A stretch of 64,000 nucleotides of DNA from Lithospermum erythrorhizon (Eukaryota; Streptophyta; Magnoliopsida; Boraginales; Boraginaceae), in NCBI GenBank assembly GCA_019722365.1, contig JADFUC010001814.1, positions 31,339 through 95,338 on the forward strand. The letters run 5' to 3'. The notes below the pieces were generated by a model that was not told where the DNA came from, did no database searches, and saw only the letters and a program-made list of their open reading frames with translations. Positions 53,481 to 64,000 of this stretch are shown piece by piece. A program made the position numbers and the translations under genes. Every line of letters begins with the position of its first letter. Position 1 is the stretch's first letter.

Positions 53481-55186
53481 CATTTAAATTTAAATACCAA
53501 GATGTTGTTAATAAATATAATAAATGTTAAAATGAACATAAACCTTCACAAATTCAAAATCTAATCATTCTACTTAATAAACTTCCACCTGTTATGGCTT
53601 AACCCACATGTGCTCGCTATTGTACAATTACCGTTTGTTAAGAAGATAGGCATTACCGACACAAATGATTAATTGTTGTTTGCGAGAACGAGTTACTGAA
53701 ACTTCCGGACTAAGTAATGTCCATAATGTGATTTGTTACGGAACTCGGACTAGAACTATGACTAGTACCCGTATCAATTATTTGCTCGAAAAATGTCGAT
53801 TCTGTCGAAACTTTGACTCAATCGAACACGGTATCCAGGGATACGTCGGCATCTAGGAGTTCATTTCTTAAAATTAAATATTATTCTATTTATATTACAT
53901 AAAGTCAATTAGAGCCCGTTAAAATTATCGAGTCAATTCAAGTATCCGGTTTTGATGCGTCACAGAGTTAGACTACTTCAACCTTTCCACTATTTTGAAC
54001 CGATTTGTTGATTTAAATTAGGACTCGAATGCATGTCGAACCGATTTTCCGGTTATTTCGATTTAGAGTCGGGTCGATACAGTATAAGAAAGCTTGTATC
54101 GATTCAACCCGATAACACCTCTAATAAATGACTAGAATGTCAAACCATCCGCGGGCCGTTGAGCCTGCTACAGATGGTAGATATGAATCACGTATTGTGA
54201 GTTTCCCTCGTGTAGTGTGGAGTTTTTACTTACATGCTTAAGAAATTACTTAAACATGTTATTTAAGGGCTTATGAAACCGTTCGATCATTAGTATAAGT
54301 TGTTTTTTTATCCAACGGTTATGTTAAAACAGGGGAAATTTCGCCCTTTCATGTTTTATTATAAATAAATAAATAAAAGAAAATAATCAATTCCTAAGTG
54401 TTTCCTATTTTCTTGCTTCCACTTTCCATATTTGTTTTGATTGATTTTTGGATTTTAAATTTTTCGACCAACTAATTGATCTTTTCCTAATTTTTGGCTT
54501 CCAATTTCCATTTTCTATTTGGCTTTTGAAATTTAATTTCTTCCCATATCGTCAAACTTCTAATTCTTATAATTATGTTCTTTTTTATGTCTTCTCAGTC
54601 TAATTTATTTGTGATTTCGTAATTTTAGTCAACATGTCATTCGTTTTTAGTAAATTATAGGAAATGATTTTCAAATGATAAAATGAACAAAAATCCCAAT
54701 AATATATTCACCAAAATTAAAAGCGAAGACATAAAAAATGAAACAATCAAAATCATATGGAAGTGTTTGTTTGTTAGTATCATTAACAAAAAACACCTTC
54801 AAAATGGGTTTAAATGATAAATTAAACAACTTGCTTTTTAAAAAAATGAATTATTCACTTTTGGTCTACATCTTGTGCGTATTTTAGTCGGTCACCGATC
54901 TTTCGGTGAATTACCTAAACTTTCTATCTTAACGGGCTTGGTCCCACTATCCCATATTTAACTAAAAAAAACATATTTTGACGGTAAAATACATGCGATG
55001 AATTATATGACTATTACTCTTATTAGCACTAGGCGTGCGTTGGAGGAATTAACACATAAATTTTCAAATCTAATTTCTCAATCCAATTAATCACTTTCAT
55101 CTAAGCTCTTCAACACCAAAGCCAAAACCTTTCGACACCATTCACCAAAAACCTTTCGAAACCCCTTCAATCAAAATTCTCAATCA

Positions 55187-57180
55187 ATGGGGAGAAAGAG
55201 GAGGTCAGAGTGGCCTGTAGAAAAAAAAGGAATTGCATTAGTACTTCGAGATAGAAGAACCCGATCAATTCTAGAGAGAAGAGTAGCCCTCTTCCGATTT
55301 CTAGCGATTAGGGGTAAGTTAATGTACAATTTCATAAATTTAATGCTTGCTTTTTATTCTTGTGTATGTTCAATTTGGGGGGTTTTTTTAAGCATTACTT
55401 AACTCCATGCGTTTCACGAGGGGAGGAAAAATGATTTCTTTACTCTAAAGATTAGGGCTAATGGGAGGTTTCAGAAGCTTGGGGGTCACCGTATGTATAT
55501 TGGTGGGTGGGTTAAGTATGTAGATTACTGTCAGGGGTGTCGAATGACCATGATTTGGTTAATGTACTGTTTGCGGCAGATGGGGCTGACAGGGATTTGC
55601 TTCCTATTTTATAAGAAGCCTATGACTTCTTTGAACGATGGCTTAGTCCAACTTAAGAAGCAGAAAGATGTGGATGATATGCTAGAATGGACTAAGGGGG
55701 TTAGGGTAATAGGATTATATGTCACCCACCCTAGCAGAAAGCTTGCTAAGAGCGTGATTTTATGTGATATTTATGGTGATCTTAGACGCATATGGCCCAA
55801 AGCTACTTTGAAGGAAATTAACGACGAAGAGGCAAAGTTGTTAGGGTACAAATGAGATGGGGGCTCTAAGATTGATCCCCAAAATATGTTGTTGTTAGAG
55901 TGGTATGATAAAGTTCAGGGGTGTGAGGAAGTAGTACAGGAGCTTGGTGAAGTGTTAGGAGGTGATAAAGTTCGAAGAGTGCAGTAGTACAGGGGCTTGA
56001 TGAAGTTGGAGGGGGTGATGAAGTTCAGGGGTTGTAGGAAGCTAATAGTACGAGGGGTTTGATGAAGTTAGGGGTGATAAAGTTTAGGGGTGTGAAGCCC
56101 AGTATAAGGAGCTGGTCGGTGATGGAGTTCATGCGTTGGATGAAAGTGAGGAGGGTGATGAATTCATGAGGAGTAACAATGTCATCTATGATAGAAGTGA
56201 GGATATCGTCATACAGCTTCGAATACTGACATAATGAAAAAATTTCATGAGGGAAGACGACTTCGATTATGGCTTGCTTTGAGGAGTAGAGAATGAAGAT
56301 CTTGGAATGAGAGGAGACCCATGTTACCTTGATGAGGATGAAGCCTTGCATTACGAGGAAGCTTTGAATATTCGGATGAGTTGGTGGAGTTGGTGAAGAA
56401 GAAGAGGAGGATGTTGAAGTTTGCTCTAGCTCAAGGAAGAAGAAGAAGGAAAAGAGAAGAGGTGGTATGGAGTTTAATAGTGAAAGACATCTTAAAAATC
56501 CAATCTTAGTCCCGGCGTAGTATTTGGTTGTGGCGAGATTTTTAGGAAGGAAGCTTATAAGGGGAATATGCGGTGAGAAGATAAATAAGCCACTTAAGTT
56601 TTTAAGAATGACAAAGGTTAAGATGCGTGTAAAATGTATTCAAAGAGAGGTGTGAAAGCCCCATGTATTTTGTTTGAGAGTGGGGCCGGGCGAACAACAG
56701 CTATTTAGACTTGGGTTGAGGAACATGCACAGTGGGACCTCCATGAAAATACTGCTGGTGCGTGAAGTGGGCGACAAGGGTATGTAAACAAGGTCAGGCA
56801 TACTTAAAGATTGCTCTTAAAATTTCATTGAAATCGTACGACTTCACGGCATGGAGAGCCGTAAAGGCGGTAGGATTTTGATGTTTGTGCTTGAGTTCAA
56901 CAATTTGCTAGACTATGAAGTTATGAGGAAGGAGTTGCCCGGCATTATGCAGTTTCAGCGTAAGTAAATCAAGCCATTGAGAGCAAAAATTTAAGCGTGT
57001 TTATGTATGCTTACTGCGCCGAAGAAAGGGTTAGTAGCTGCGAGAAGATTTGTATGTCTTGATGGTTGCTTTCTGGCGCATTCAAGGAATTCGATTCACC
57101 ATACGATGCATTGAGTCTTCAATCTGGAACTTAACACTTTTATGATCTACTAGTCACGTGGCTGGTGAGGTGGAAGTGGA
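55187..57180 (+). pseudogene. Mutator-like (MULE) transposase, N-terminal part, decayed and truncated
   Basis: After an Arg-rich start (MGRKRRSEWPVEKKG) and a possible intron beginning GGTAAGTTA (55314), the open part at about 55410-55855 reads DFFTLKIRANGRFQKLGGHR, then MYIGGWVKYVDYCQGCRMTM, then a block ending VRVIGLYVTHPSRKLA. This is the PB1-like N-terminal region of plant MURA-type transposases (G.Y.GG....D.CD.D..S..E.......G). Further down (56580-56760) INKPLKFLRMTKVKMRVKC and TWVEEHAQW recall the MuDR DNA-binding domain (F....N...R...KC...C.W.......T...H.C). Many frame breaks. The catalytic DDE domain is absent: the sequence is cut at 57180 by the copia LTR. Confidence 0.65.
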
Positions 57181-58792
57181 TGTTAACCTAAATATAACAT
57201 AGAGGGGGGTGAATAAGGTTTTAAAGTTAAGTTTCTATCTTTTTCGAGTTTTAATTTGTTATAAAGCGCAATTAACAAATATGAATATAAATTAATTCAA
57301 TAACCAACTACCCAAGCTCGAGAAACATTAGTCAAGAAATAAACAACTAAAAATGAATTAACTAAAATAACAAAAATACTTCAGAGAAGTAAAGGAATGC
57401 TGAGTGATAGAAACCAATACACCACGATTTTTACGAGCTTGGTTCAATGCTCGACCGTCGGCTTTCGACCTCGGGATTTTGGTAAGGACTAACTGGCGCT
57501 CTTGAAGGGGAATTGTTTGATTACACACAAGCAACTTCTCTCAAGACTAATATCAAACACTGGCAAACAGCTTGAAGTGACCCAGCTCAGCTAAGAATTT
57601 GAACACCTAATCCTGCGAGACTAGGAACCCAGACTTAGCTCTTGGGATTTCAACAACTACTCCAATTAAGAATAGCAAACCTTATGCTACACCGCTACAA
57701 GACTTTTTCTAGATAATCACAATTAAAGGATGAATGTCTGATAAGCACCTGACTATGGAAACTCTCTACTAAAGATAATAAAGATTAAATGTGAGAGCTT
57801 TTAACTTTTGCCCTTTTTGAATTTTAAGAGATTAAATGCTTGAAAGATGGATAAAGGGTAAGGGTTTTTTAAAATAGAAAGAAGACTTATATATTGGTGC
57901 ACAAAAATGAGGAGCCGGCGCATCGAGACCCGTCGAGACTGGGGTCTCGATGAGCCTGAGCCAAGGGTAACGACTATAAGCCAACCTGTATGAACCACTG
58001 TCGAGATGGAGTCCATATCGTCGGGACCACCATCGAGACACACTACTTTCGATGGGGTCTCTACCGATCATCGGGACTACGTCGAGACTTGACCCCTCTC
58101 GATGGAATTACAAATGGTCTCGGTTTCTCCTCCAAAATAGGATCGTTTGAGCCAATTCTCGAGAAACTAAATGACACCGCAATCATTTGTGCGAGCATAA
58201 CAATGAATCAATCTATACTTAGGATTAGAAACTACGGACTATCGATTTGAAAACAGTCAAGATTAAAACATAAAAGTCATTACTCTCATGCCCAAAAACA
58301 ACATATACTAAAGTGTAGAGTTTCCTTACAAACGCCTATAACAATAAAAACCACGATTCCCTTGATTAGCTTGGCGTTTGTTTGACTCAACCTTGAATCT
58401 CCGAACATCCCGATCAACCCTTTAAGCACTTGAACTTATTAAAGAAGAAACCTAATCACAAGTTCAGCCAAGCGAGAATTGAATTCGTTTAAGCAATTTG
58501 TTATCTTCAAAAAGTTTGAATCTAATTCCATTATTCAACAAACTCTCACGATGATAAAAAATTCACTTATGCTAAGGGAAAATAGATATAAAAAACGTAA
58601 CTGACATTCATCCGGCAATAAGATTACGATGTTTCCACTGCGAACAACACTAAGTAAATGACATATCAACATAATATGAATATAATATCATGACAAGAGA
58701 TAGTTAAGAAAACATCCAACAAACTACCATAAATAAACCATAACAAGCATAAGTCTAAAACAATAAAACATAACAAGCATAAGTCTAAAACA
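57181..58792 (-). repeat. 3' LTR of the copia element
   Basis: On the minus strand it starts TGTTTTAGACTTATGC after the purine tract and ends in GTTAACA, giving TG...CA termini and about 1.6 kb. It contains a GC-rich module with GTCTCGATG and CATCGAGAC motifs (57917-58108) followed by a TATA-like TATATAA (57887-57895). Its first 24 bases are duplicated 30 bp away. Confidence 0.75.
57887..57895 (-). promoter_or_regulatory. TATA-like box in the copia LTR
   Basis: AATATATAA on the minus strand, about 25 bp downstream of the GC-rich module, in the middle of the LTR where the U3/R promoter should be. The leader after it is CT-rich (GTCTTCTTTC). Confidence 0.5.
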
Positions 58793-58808
58793 CTCCCCCT
58801 TTGTGATC
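58793..58808 (-). other. Polypurine tract of the copia element
   Basis: On the minus strand CACAAAGGGGGAG directly precedes the LTR start TGTTTTAG. A GTGATGATCACAAAGGGGGAG-like context is standard for the SIRE/Maximus group. Confidence 0.75.
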
Positions 58809-58897
58809 ATCACAAAAGGGGTACAACCCAAGACTAAGCAAGACACAACAAAAAAAACAAAGCATAAAAGCATAAAGGTCAAAGCCATCAAAGTCCT

Positions 58898-60352
58898 TTA
58901 ATTGATCTTCGGACCACGTACCGGCGCCCGAAGAAAAGGCCCCATCGCGTCCCTCTCATCATCGTCAAGAATGTAGTCCTCGAGACAGTAGAATGAAAGC
59001 CGGATGTGAAGTAGTACCACCGTCGGTAGTAGCTTCAACATCTCCCTCATCCTCGAATGTGCCAAGAACTTTTGTTGGCCTTGGTCTCTCATTTGCATCG
59101 AAACATGAGAGGAACTTCATTATTCCTTTGACATAATTCTTGAGCTTCTTGTGACTTGGAAGTGTTCTTTGCCACCCATAGAGTTGAACTTGATTGTCTT
59201 GATGATTTTTTGTCTCCGTTCAAACTTCGTTTAGCCTTGTCTCATGATCATGGAAGATTTTGTTCTGGCGCCTCATGAGTAGCCGGTAGTGATAGGCACC
59301 TCGCCCACCCATCCAGCCCATCATCATCATCTTGTTCGTTATCATCGTCCAAATCCAGCGTCATCGTTATAAATCATCATCGAGAACACCGGATCCTCTA
59401 AATTATCTACTTTCGAAACCATTTCACCCATCATGCTTAAAATTGCTTTTCTATCCTCCGCGATTGGCCAATTTAGCTTCCCATTTCACGAACAATTGTT
59501 GTGATATGAAATGGTGCGTTTTTGAAATGCTCTTTGGTGATCACATGGGTGTGGCTTCTCGAGGGCATCGTCTCGAGGAAATAATCTATCCACCACCCAG
59601 ACTCCATAATGTAGTGATTAGCATCCCGTAGAGGAAAGAGTGGTAGCAACTTGAAGTATTACCACCCATTCAATGGCGTGTGGAAGACAATAAGGATAGG
59701 AGATTTATGCGTTCTCGGAGCAAATTTGTAGGTAAGAGTAGACAACTCTATTTGGTTCTATCTTGGGGAGCGATAGGTAAGGACTTAACAATACAAGTGT
59801 TAGCAAATCTCGCCTCCCCCGTATACAAATGTAGGCACGGCAACGTATCAACAACTCCTTTCTTACGATATCCATTCTTAAATCTACGACCGTTATTTAA
59901 CATTTCGATTGGCATGAGCCGACTCGTCTAGGTAAAACCCACTCGAAGACAACCAATCTTCCTTAAAAGCTTCTCATTTTATACTCCAATGTCTTACCAT
60001 TATATTCCAACTTAATTAAGACTATTGCTACTTGGTGTTTGAATAATCACGTGCTCATAGAAGAAATACACCCGATCGAGAAAAATAGCATAGGACTTGC
60101 AAGAACTATACGTTTTGGACATGACAAGATCTAAAAGTGTGTACCACTCCAAGACAATCCCGTCATGAAATACCCATCGAGGATGTTCGGTTTGCCCGTC
60201 CGTCGGTACGCCACCGCGATGGCAAAACATTTCGACATATCGCAGTGGGTAGGATTGGAGAGAACTTACATGATAAATGACAATAGCTTGGTTTGAGGAT
60301 TGGGGGTTTTGGGTTGTGCCCTCTTTTTTCTAGGATTTGAGGTTTTGGCCAT
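58898..60352 (-). pseudogene. Extra ORF (ORF3) region of the copia element, broken
   Basis: A region of about 1.45 kb between RNase H and the 3' LTR, where SIRE/Maximus elements carry an additional gene, sometimes called env-like. On the minus strand a start codon at 60352 opens a Lys/Arg/Pro-rich N-terminus (MAKTSNPRKKRAQPKTPNPQ) that ends at 60267, where CAT is followed by GTAAGT, a possible splice donor. Later readable pieces are EHPRWVFHDGIVLEWYTLLD (about 60120-60180) and LEDYILDDDERDAMGPFLRA near the end (about 58920-58985). No signal peptide or membrane segment is visible in the N-terminus, so an envelope role is not supported here. Several frame breaks. Confidence 0.45.
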
Positions 60353-60545
60353 TTGAGTAATGATTTATGGGAAGGAATGAGAGTGTATGGGTGTGTTGAG
60401 TGTGAATTTTGTGAATTGAAGTGATAAAAATGAAAACTTTGGATGAATTGTGGTTGAAAATGGTGGATTGGGACGGTTTTGGGGTGATTTAGGGTTGAGA
60501 AGATGTGTTTTTGTGTTGAAGTGTGTAAAATTTCGGTTGAGGAAG

Positions 60546-60553
60546 TATATATA
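60546..60553 (-). promoter_or_regulatory. Internal TATA-like box ahead of ORF3
   Basis: TATATATA within CCCTATATATACTTCC on the minus strand, 195 bp upstream of the ORF3 start codon at 60352. The leader between them is rich in CAACA and ACACA, as in plant 5' UTRs. Immediately upstream (60565-60810) is a GC-rich GTCTCGATG module like that in the LTR. Confidence 0.45.
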
Positions 60554-60564
60554 GGGTTTTCATT

Positions 60565-60810
60565 GAGGCGTCGTCGAGGGGGGGGTCGTTGGGGTCTCGA
60601 TGGGTGTGAATGGGCTATTGAGTGCGCCGTCGAGACCCGTTCGAGATAGGTGCCGATGAGCTTTGGCGAGACAGAATCTGCGTCGAGACACCGTCGAGGC
60701 GGGGGGTCTCGATGGGGTTTCGATGACCCGAGGTTTGATCAGGGGTCTTCCACGCTTCTCCGAGACCTCATCGGGGCCAGGGGGTCGATGGGGTCTCGAA
60801 ATCCACAAAT
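60565..60810. repeat. GC-rich GTCTCGATG/CGTCGAGAC module, internal copy
   Basis: Repeated GGGGTCTCGATGGGG and CGTCGAGAC motifs in both orientations over about 245 bp. It resembles 57917-58108 in the LTR, although the sequences around the two modules differ. Confidence 0.65.
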
Positions 60811-61084
60811 CACCAAATACATCATAAATCCCCAAGCTTGACAGCGAAACAACCCGACACGCGTCAGCGGTTCATAAACCCAACAAAACAAACATCTCCT
60901 CGCTCGAATACAACCGCAGTCCGCCACACTTCACTAACATCCTTGACAACCATCAATTACACTCACATGACGGACAATTTTATCATTTGGCTTATAAATC
61001 CCAATCGACATAATTAAACACGTAGCATGCGTGTCTGAGCTCATAAAGACATGAAAACATAATCACATGCTAGAAAGATCAAGC

Positions 61085-61725
61085 ATCCCTGGCTCACGCT
61101 AATACGGTTAAATTGATCCTCGGGTAGTGGTTTGGTGAAGATATCCCTTGAAGTTGATCATTTGTTCCCCCACGAACTTGAGATCGTGTTCCACTGCGCA
61201 TGATCCCGGATGAAATGATGGCGGATCTGTGTGCTTGGTCGCTGATGTTGCACCGGATTCTTGGCAATGTTGATGGCACTCGTGTTGTCACATAACACCG
61301 GTACTTGATTATACTTGATCCCCAAAATCCTCAGATGTTTGATTCATCCGAGGCGCTCGAGCCGCAATTCCAACGGCCCACATACTTTCGACCTCCGCCG
61401 TTGATAACGTCAACTATGTTGTTTCTTACTGGAAACCATGAGGGTAAGGCTATGTCAATGAAATGAAGTCAGCTAGTACTTTTCTATCCGATTGTGCATC
61501 ATGAAATCCGCGTCGAATATCCCAGCGAAGTTCAAAGTTGCTTTTGCTGGAATTTGGATACCCGAAGGCCGCAATCAATTGTTCCTTTCACATACCGAAG
61601 GGTCCTTTTAACCAATTTAAGATGAGACTCTTTTGGGACACGCTTGAAAACAATCACATAAACACAGCCGAAACATAATATCGAGATTAGATGCGGTAAG
61701 ATAAAGAAGGCTACCAATCATGCGT
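61085..61725 (-). pseudogene. copia RT-RNase H connection and RNase H
   Basis: On the minus strand, about 61530-61715 encodes FKRVPKESHLKLVKRTLRYV followed by KGTIDCGLRV, the copia pattern (F....PKESHL.AVKRI.RYLKGT...GL). At 61300-61085 the frames give KNPVQH, then IRHHFIRDHA, then DIFTKPLPEDQFNRI, the end of copia RNase H. The middle part is shortened and frameshifted. The enzyme would degrade RNA in RNA-DNA hybrids during reverse transcription. Confidence 0.75.
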
Positions 61726-61799
61726 CGATATTTAGTCGTGCTGTTTTGTACTTGCTAAATCACTTGTCGAGCTTAGTTGATGTAGACATAGGAGTCCCG

Positions 61800-62490
61800 A
61801 TCACTTTTGCATCCTCCACCAAAATTTCTTTATGGTATTTTAGAATTTCCTTTGACAAATGAAGATCCGTCATCCATTTCCTTAAGCTTGAAGTCGAGAA
61901 AGAAGTTGATTCTCCCACGTCGTGCTAAATGCAAACTCACTTGTAAATCGTTGCGAAAATTCCTCACACAACAAATCATTAGTAGGAGCGAAAATAATAT
62001 CATCAACGTATATTTGGACAACTATAAGATGTTTGCCCTTGGTTTTTTAAGGAAAAGCGTGGAATGAGGCTTCCCGCTGCTTGAAAACCATTAGCAGCGA
62101 ATGTGTCTTAACCTACCATGCAGCTAGGTGCTTGTTTTAATCCGTAAAGGGCTTTATCTATTTTAAACTTAGTGAATTAGGATAATTAGCATCTTCAAAA
62201 TCACGAGTTGTTTACAAAACTTCCTCTTCCAAAAGACTATTTAAAGGCGCTTTTTAAACATCCATTTAAAGTGTAGTTTGAAATCCATAGACTAGCGAAA
62301 GCTAGGATGATACGAATAGTTGACGCGACGAACAAGCGTTTCATCGAAGTCTACCCGCCGACTTGATTATAGCCTTGAACAACAAGACGACTTTTGTTTA
62401 CTAAAACAATACCGGTTTCATCAAGTTTATTTCTAAAAACCCATGTTGTTCCAATAATTGTTCTCTCTAGAGGTTTTCAACTAAATGCCA
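61800..62490 (-). pseudogene. copia reverse transcriptase
   Basis: On the minus strand, near 62450-62290 it reads GTTWVFRNKLDETGIVLVNK, then SRLVVQGYNQ, and near 62300 IRIILAFAS: the fingers of copia RT (KWVFRNKLDE.G...RNKARLVAQGYNQ). Near 62035-61890 it reads LIVVQIYVDDIIFAPTNDLL then CEEFSQRFTSEF, which includes the catalytic YVDD. Stops and frame changes occur throughout, so it is inactive. Confidence 0.8.
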
Positions 62491-62810
62491 AACTTTGCAT
62501 CTTTCAAATTGTTCAAGTTCTTTTTGCATAAACAAAATCCAATCCGGATCTTCTAGATCTTGTTTGACATTAAAAATTTTCTTTGTGACACGTAAGTACT
62601 ATGAAGACAAGCGTTTAAGGGAGGATCAGTGGTTACCTCACGAGAATGCGCTAGAATGAGGGTCCGAGGGGATGATTCCTGTGATTCGTGCCAGGTAAAT
62701 CTTCGTAGGAGTTCGCCCATGGAGATAATCATCAAGTCTTGGGTTCTCAATGATTATTTGTTTTCTCCCCTCATAATTGATGCTTCCTCATTTGAAACTT
62801 CGTTTTGAGG

Positions 62811-63410
62811 CTAAATCGACTCTTTTTTGAATTGGCGTCCGCATTGACAAAGTAATGAATGCGTAAGTAAGTACACAACTTTCTCAACAAACGGATTATA
62901 TTCATCAAAGTTAACATGAATGGACTCTTGCACGCATTGATCCTTTTTATTATAGATGATATATGCTTTACTAGTTTTCGTGTAACCGAGAAAAATTGCC
63001 TCATTAGATTTAGCATCGAATTTACCCAATCTTTCTTTGGTGTTTAGAATATAGCATTTACACCCAAAAACTTTAAAGTAATCAATACGAGGGATCTTAC
63101 CATACCAAAGTTCATATGGAGTCTTCAAGAATAGGTCTAAGAAATACCCGGTTGATAGTATAGCAAGCGGTGTCCACGGCATGTCCCCAAAAGTATTTTG
63201 GCAAATTATGTTCATTGACGTAGTCGGCCCATTTCTTGAATGGTCCTTTTATTCTTTTAAACTCACCCAACTCCATTTTGTTGAGGTGTTCTTGGTGCCG
63301 AAAAAGTTGTGTTGGATCCCATACTCCCCACAAAACTCTTCGAACTCCGCATTCTCGAACTCCTCGTGATAAACTAACTGGCTTTTGATTTTTTGGAGTC
63401 CTTCTCATTC
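62811..63410 (-). pseudogene. copia integrase, core end and C-terminal part
   Basis: On the minus strand, the largest open stretch (62811-63215) includes TPYELWYGKIPRIDYFKVFG, then CKCYILNTKERLGKFDAKSN, then EAIFLGYTKTSKAYIIYNKK and ESIHVNFDE. This is the classic copia integrase C-terminal block (TPYE...GRKP...HLRVFGCKC..L......LGKFD.KSDE.IFLGYS..SKAYRVYN). Just upstream (63220-63400) come GIQHNF-like and Q(Q)NGV-like pieces of the core in broken frames. Confidence 0.85.
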
Positions 63411-63529
63411 ATGAGCTTTTCTACCTTGACTTAGCCAGGCTTCTTTTAAACGCGTCAACATTAGCAAGACAAATTACCCAAGTAAACTAGCCAGGTAATC
63501 ATAGAGCTTTAATTACAAAAACATATTTA

Positions 63530-63740
63530 GAGCCTTGGCTCATAACATCCATCGCCAAACAAATCCATATGTAACAAATCAAGCACATGGTTTGACGAAA
63601 CAAGATTTATAGATTTAAAAAGATGATTTATGCATTTTACGAGTTGACATCTCACATAAGCTTATCCCTTTTTATACTTGAGATTTGGTAGACCTTTTAC
63701 ATCTGTGTTTATGCAATTTAAACAACATTTGAGGCTAGCG
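63530..63740 (-). pseudogene. copia GAG-pre-integrase / integrase N-terminus
   Basis: On the minus strand CQLVKCINHLFKSINLVSSN then HVLDLLHMDLFGD follows the pattern C..CQ.GKQ...F.S.N..ST...L.L.HMDLFGP, the junction of the GAG-pre-integrase domain and integrase. Frames break before and after. The remaining 63741-64000 probably continues it but is not readable. Confidence 0.65.
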
Positions 63741-64000
63741 TGACTGACACGTCGATGCCACAAACTCGCATCATCATGAACAACGTTCATGCAAATATTC
63801 ACTAGCTTTCAACGCCACATCAAAATTTACACCAGTAAACATTATTCAACCGATAACCATGCTGACAAATGATGATGAAGCATTTGAAATAATACTTATG
63901 TTTAGAAACTTGACCTCGTAATCATTTTGCACAATTGACTCATACTAAGTAAATTAAACTTCGGCGCCCGTCCAACAAGTAAAAAAGGCAATGCGTAACT

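Larger units (their letters stand above)
52235..54980. other. AT-rich DNA without genes
   Basis: No convincing coding region. It holds a tandem duplication at about 52915-53095, a SINE-like unit near 53351-53480, and a homopolymer-rich stretch at 54350-54860. A short direct repeat GAAATAGAGATTTATAT occurs at about 52656 and 52684. Open frames of 60-96 codons here show no known domain. Confidence 0.4.
57181..64000 (-). mobile_element. SIRE/Maximus-type Ty1/copia retrotransposon, 5' end beyond the window
   Basis: On the minus strand, from high to low coordinates: GAG-pre-integrase, integrase, reverse transcriptase, RNase H, a long extra-ORF region, a purine tract and the 3' LTR. Integrase before reverse transcriptase is the Ty1/copia order. 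The LTR edge TGTTAACCTAAATATAAC, the GAGGGGGGTGAATA near it and the CACAAAGGGGGAG purine tract are familiar from SIRE/Maximus elements. The coding parts carry many frame breaks, so this copy is inactive. It has cut the MULE at 57180. The 5' LTR and gag must lie beyond 64000. Confidence 0.8.

Noticed and set aside
56025..56351. Minus-strand frame of 108 codons
   Set aside because: Antisense to the decaying MULE transposase and without domain features.
58898..60352. ORF3 as a true envelope gene
   Set aside because: The visible N-terminus is basic and Pro/Gln-rich with no signal peptide or membrane segment; the name env-like rests on position only.

Overview
This window looks like nuclear DNA from a flowering plant, probably a eudicot. 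Two intron-rich plant genes lie back to back in an AT-rich background that is otherwise almost entirely transposable elements. No rRNA, tRNA, organellar, bacterial or CRISPR feature was seen. Species cannot be told from sequence alone.

Layout. 1-2455: a minus-strand Ty3/gypsy LTR. 3112-23112: one large Athila-like Ty3/gypsy element (paired 1.1 kb LTRs, tRNA-Asp-type primer site, gag, pre-protease and protease remnants, polypurine tract). It has been broken open by nested insertions: several LTRs of a second, chromovirus-type gypsy group, including a complete LTR-internal-LTR unit at 6839-16123, and a Mutator-type foldback element at 18826-19697 with a 9-bp target duplication. 23113-24667: promoter side of the first gene, with an AT-rich degenerate array and a C-rich simple repeat. 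24668-30690 (+): nuclear poly(A) polymerase, 12 exons. 32001-43246 (-): full-size ABCG/PDR transporter, 22 exons, 1495 codons, convergent with the first gene. 44240-52234: a copia RNase H remnant, then four adjoining gypsy LTR pieces in both orientations. 52235-54980: AT-rich DNA with a short tandem repeat and a tRNA-derived SINE. 55187-57180: a decayed MULE transposase. 57181-64000 and beyond the right edge (-): a SIRE/Maximus-type Ty1/copia element with its 3' LTR, extra ORF region, RNase H, reverse transcriptase and integrase.

Genes. The poly(A) polymerase would add poly(A) tails to nuclear pre-mRNA. The ABCG protein would export small molecules across the plasma membrane. They share no pathway; their adjacency looks like ordinary gene order in a small gene island. 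The transporter reads cleanly through 22 exons apart from one 5' splice site that is GA instead of GT. The polymerase has a short cluster of changes in exon 8 that shifts the frame and introduces a stop.

Points most worth a second look: (1) in the copia element, a GC-rich GTCTCGATG module followed by a TATA box occurs both in the LTR and, separately, just ahead of the extra ORF, suggesting an internal promoter; (2) the gypsy LTRs carry different minisatellites at the same relative position; (3) the GA-AG intron and a 75-bp intron flanked by a direct repeat in the transporter; (4) the exon 8 lesion. Indel-rich differences between the LTRs of the 6839-16123 element suggest some apparent decay may be assembly noise. 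I found nothing I could defend as an undescribed multi-gene system.
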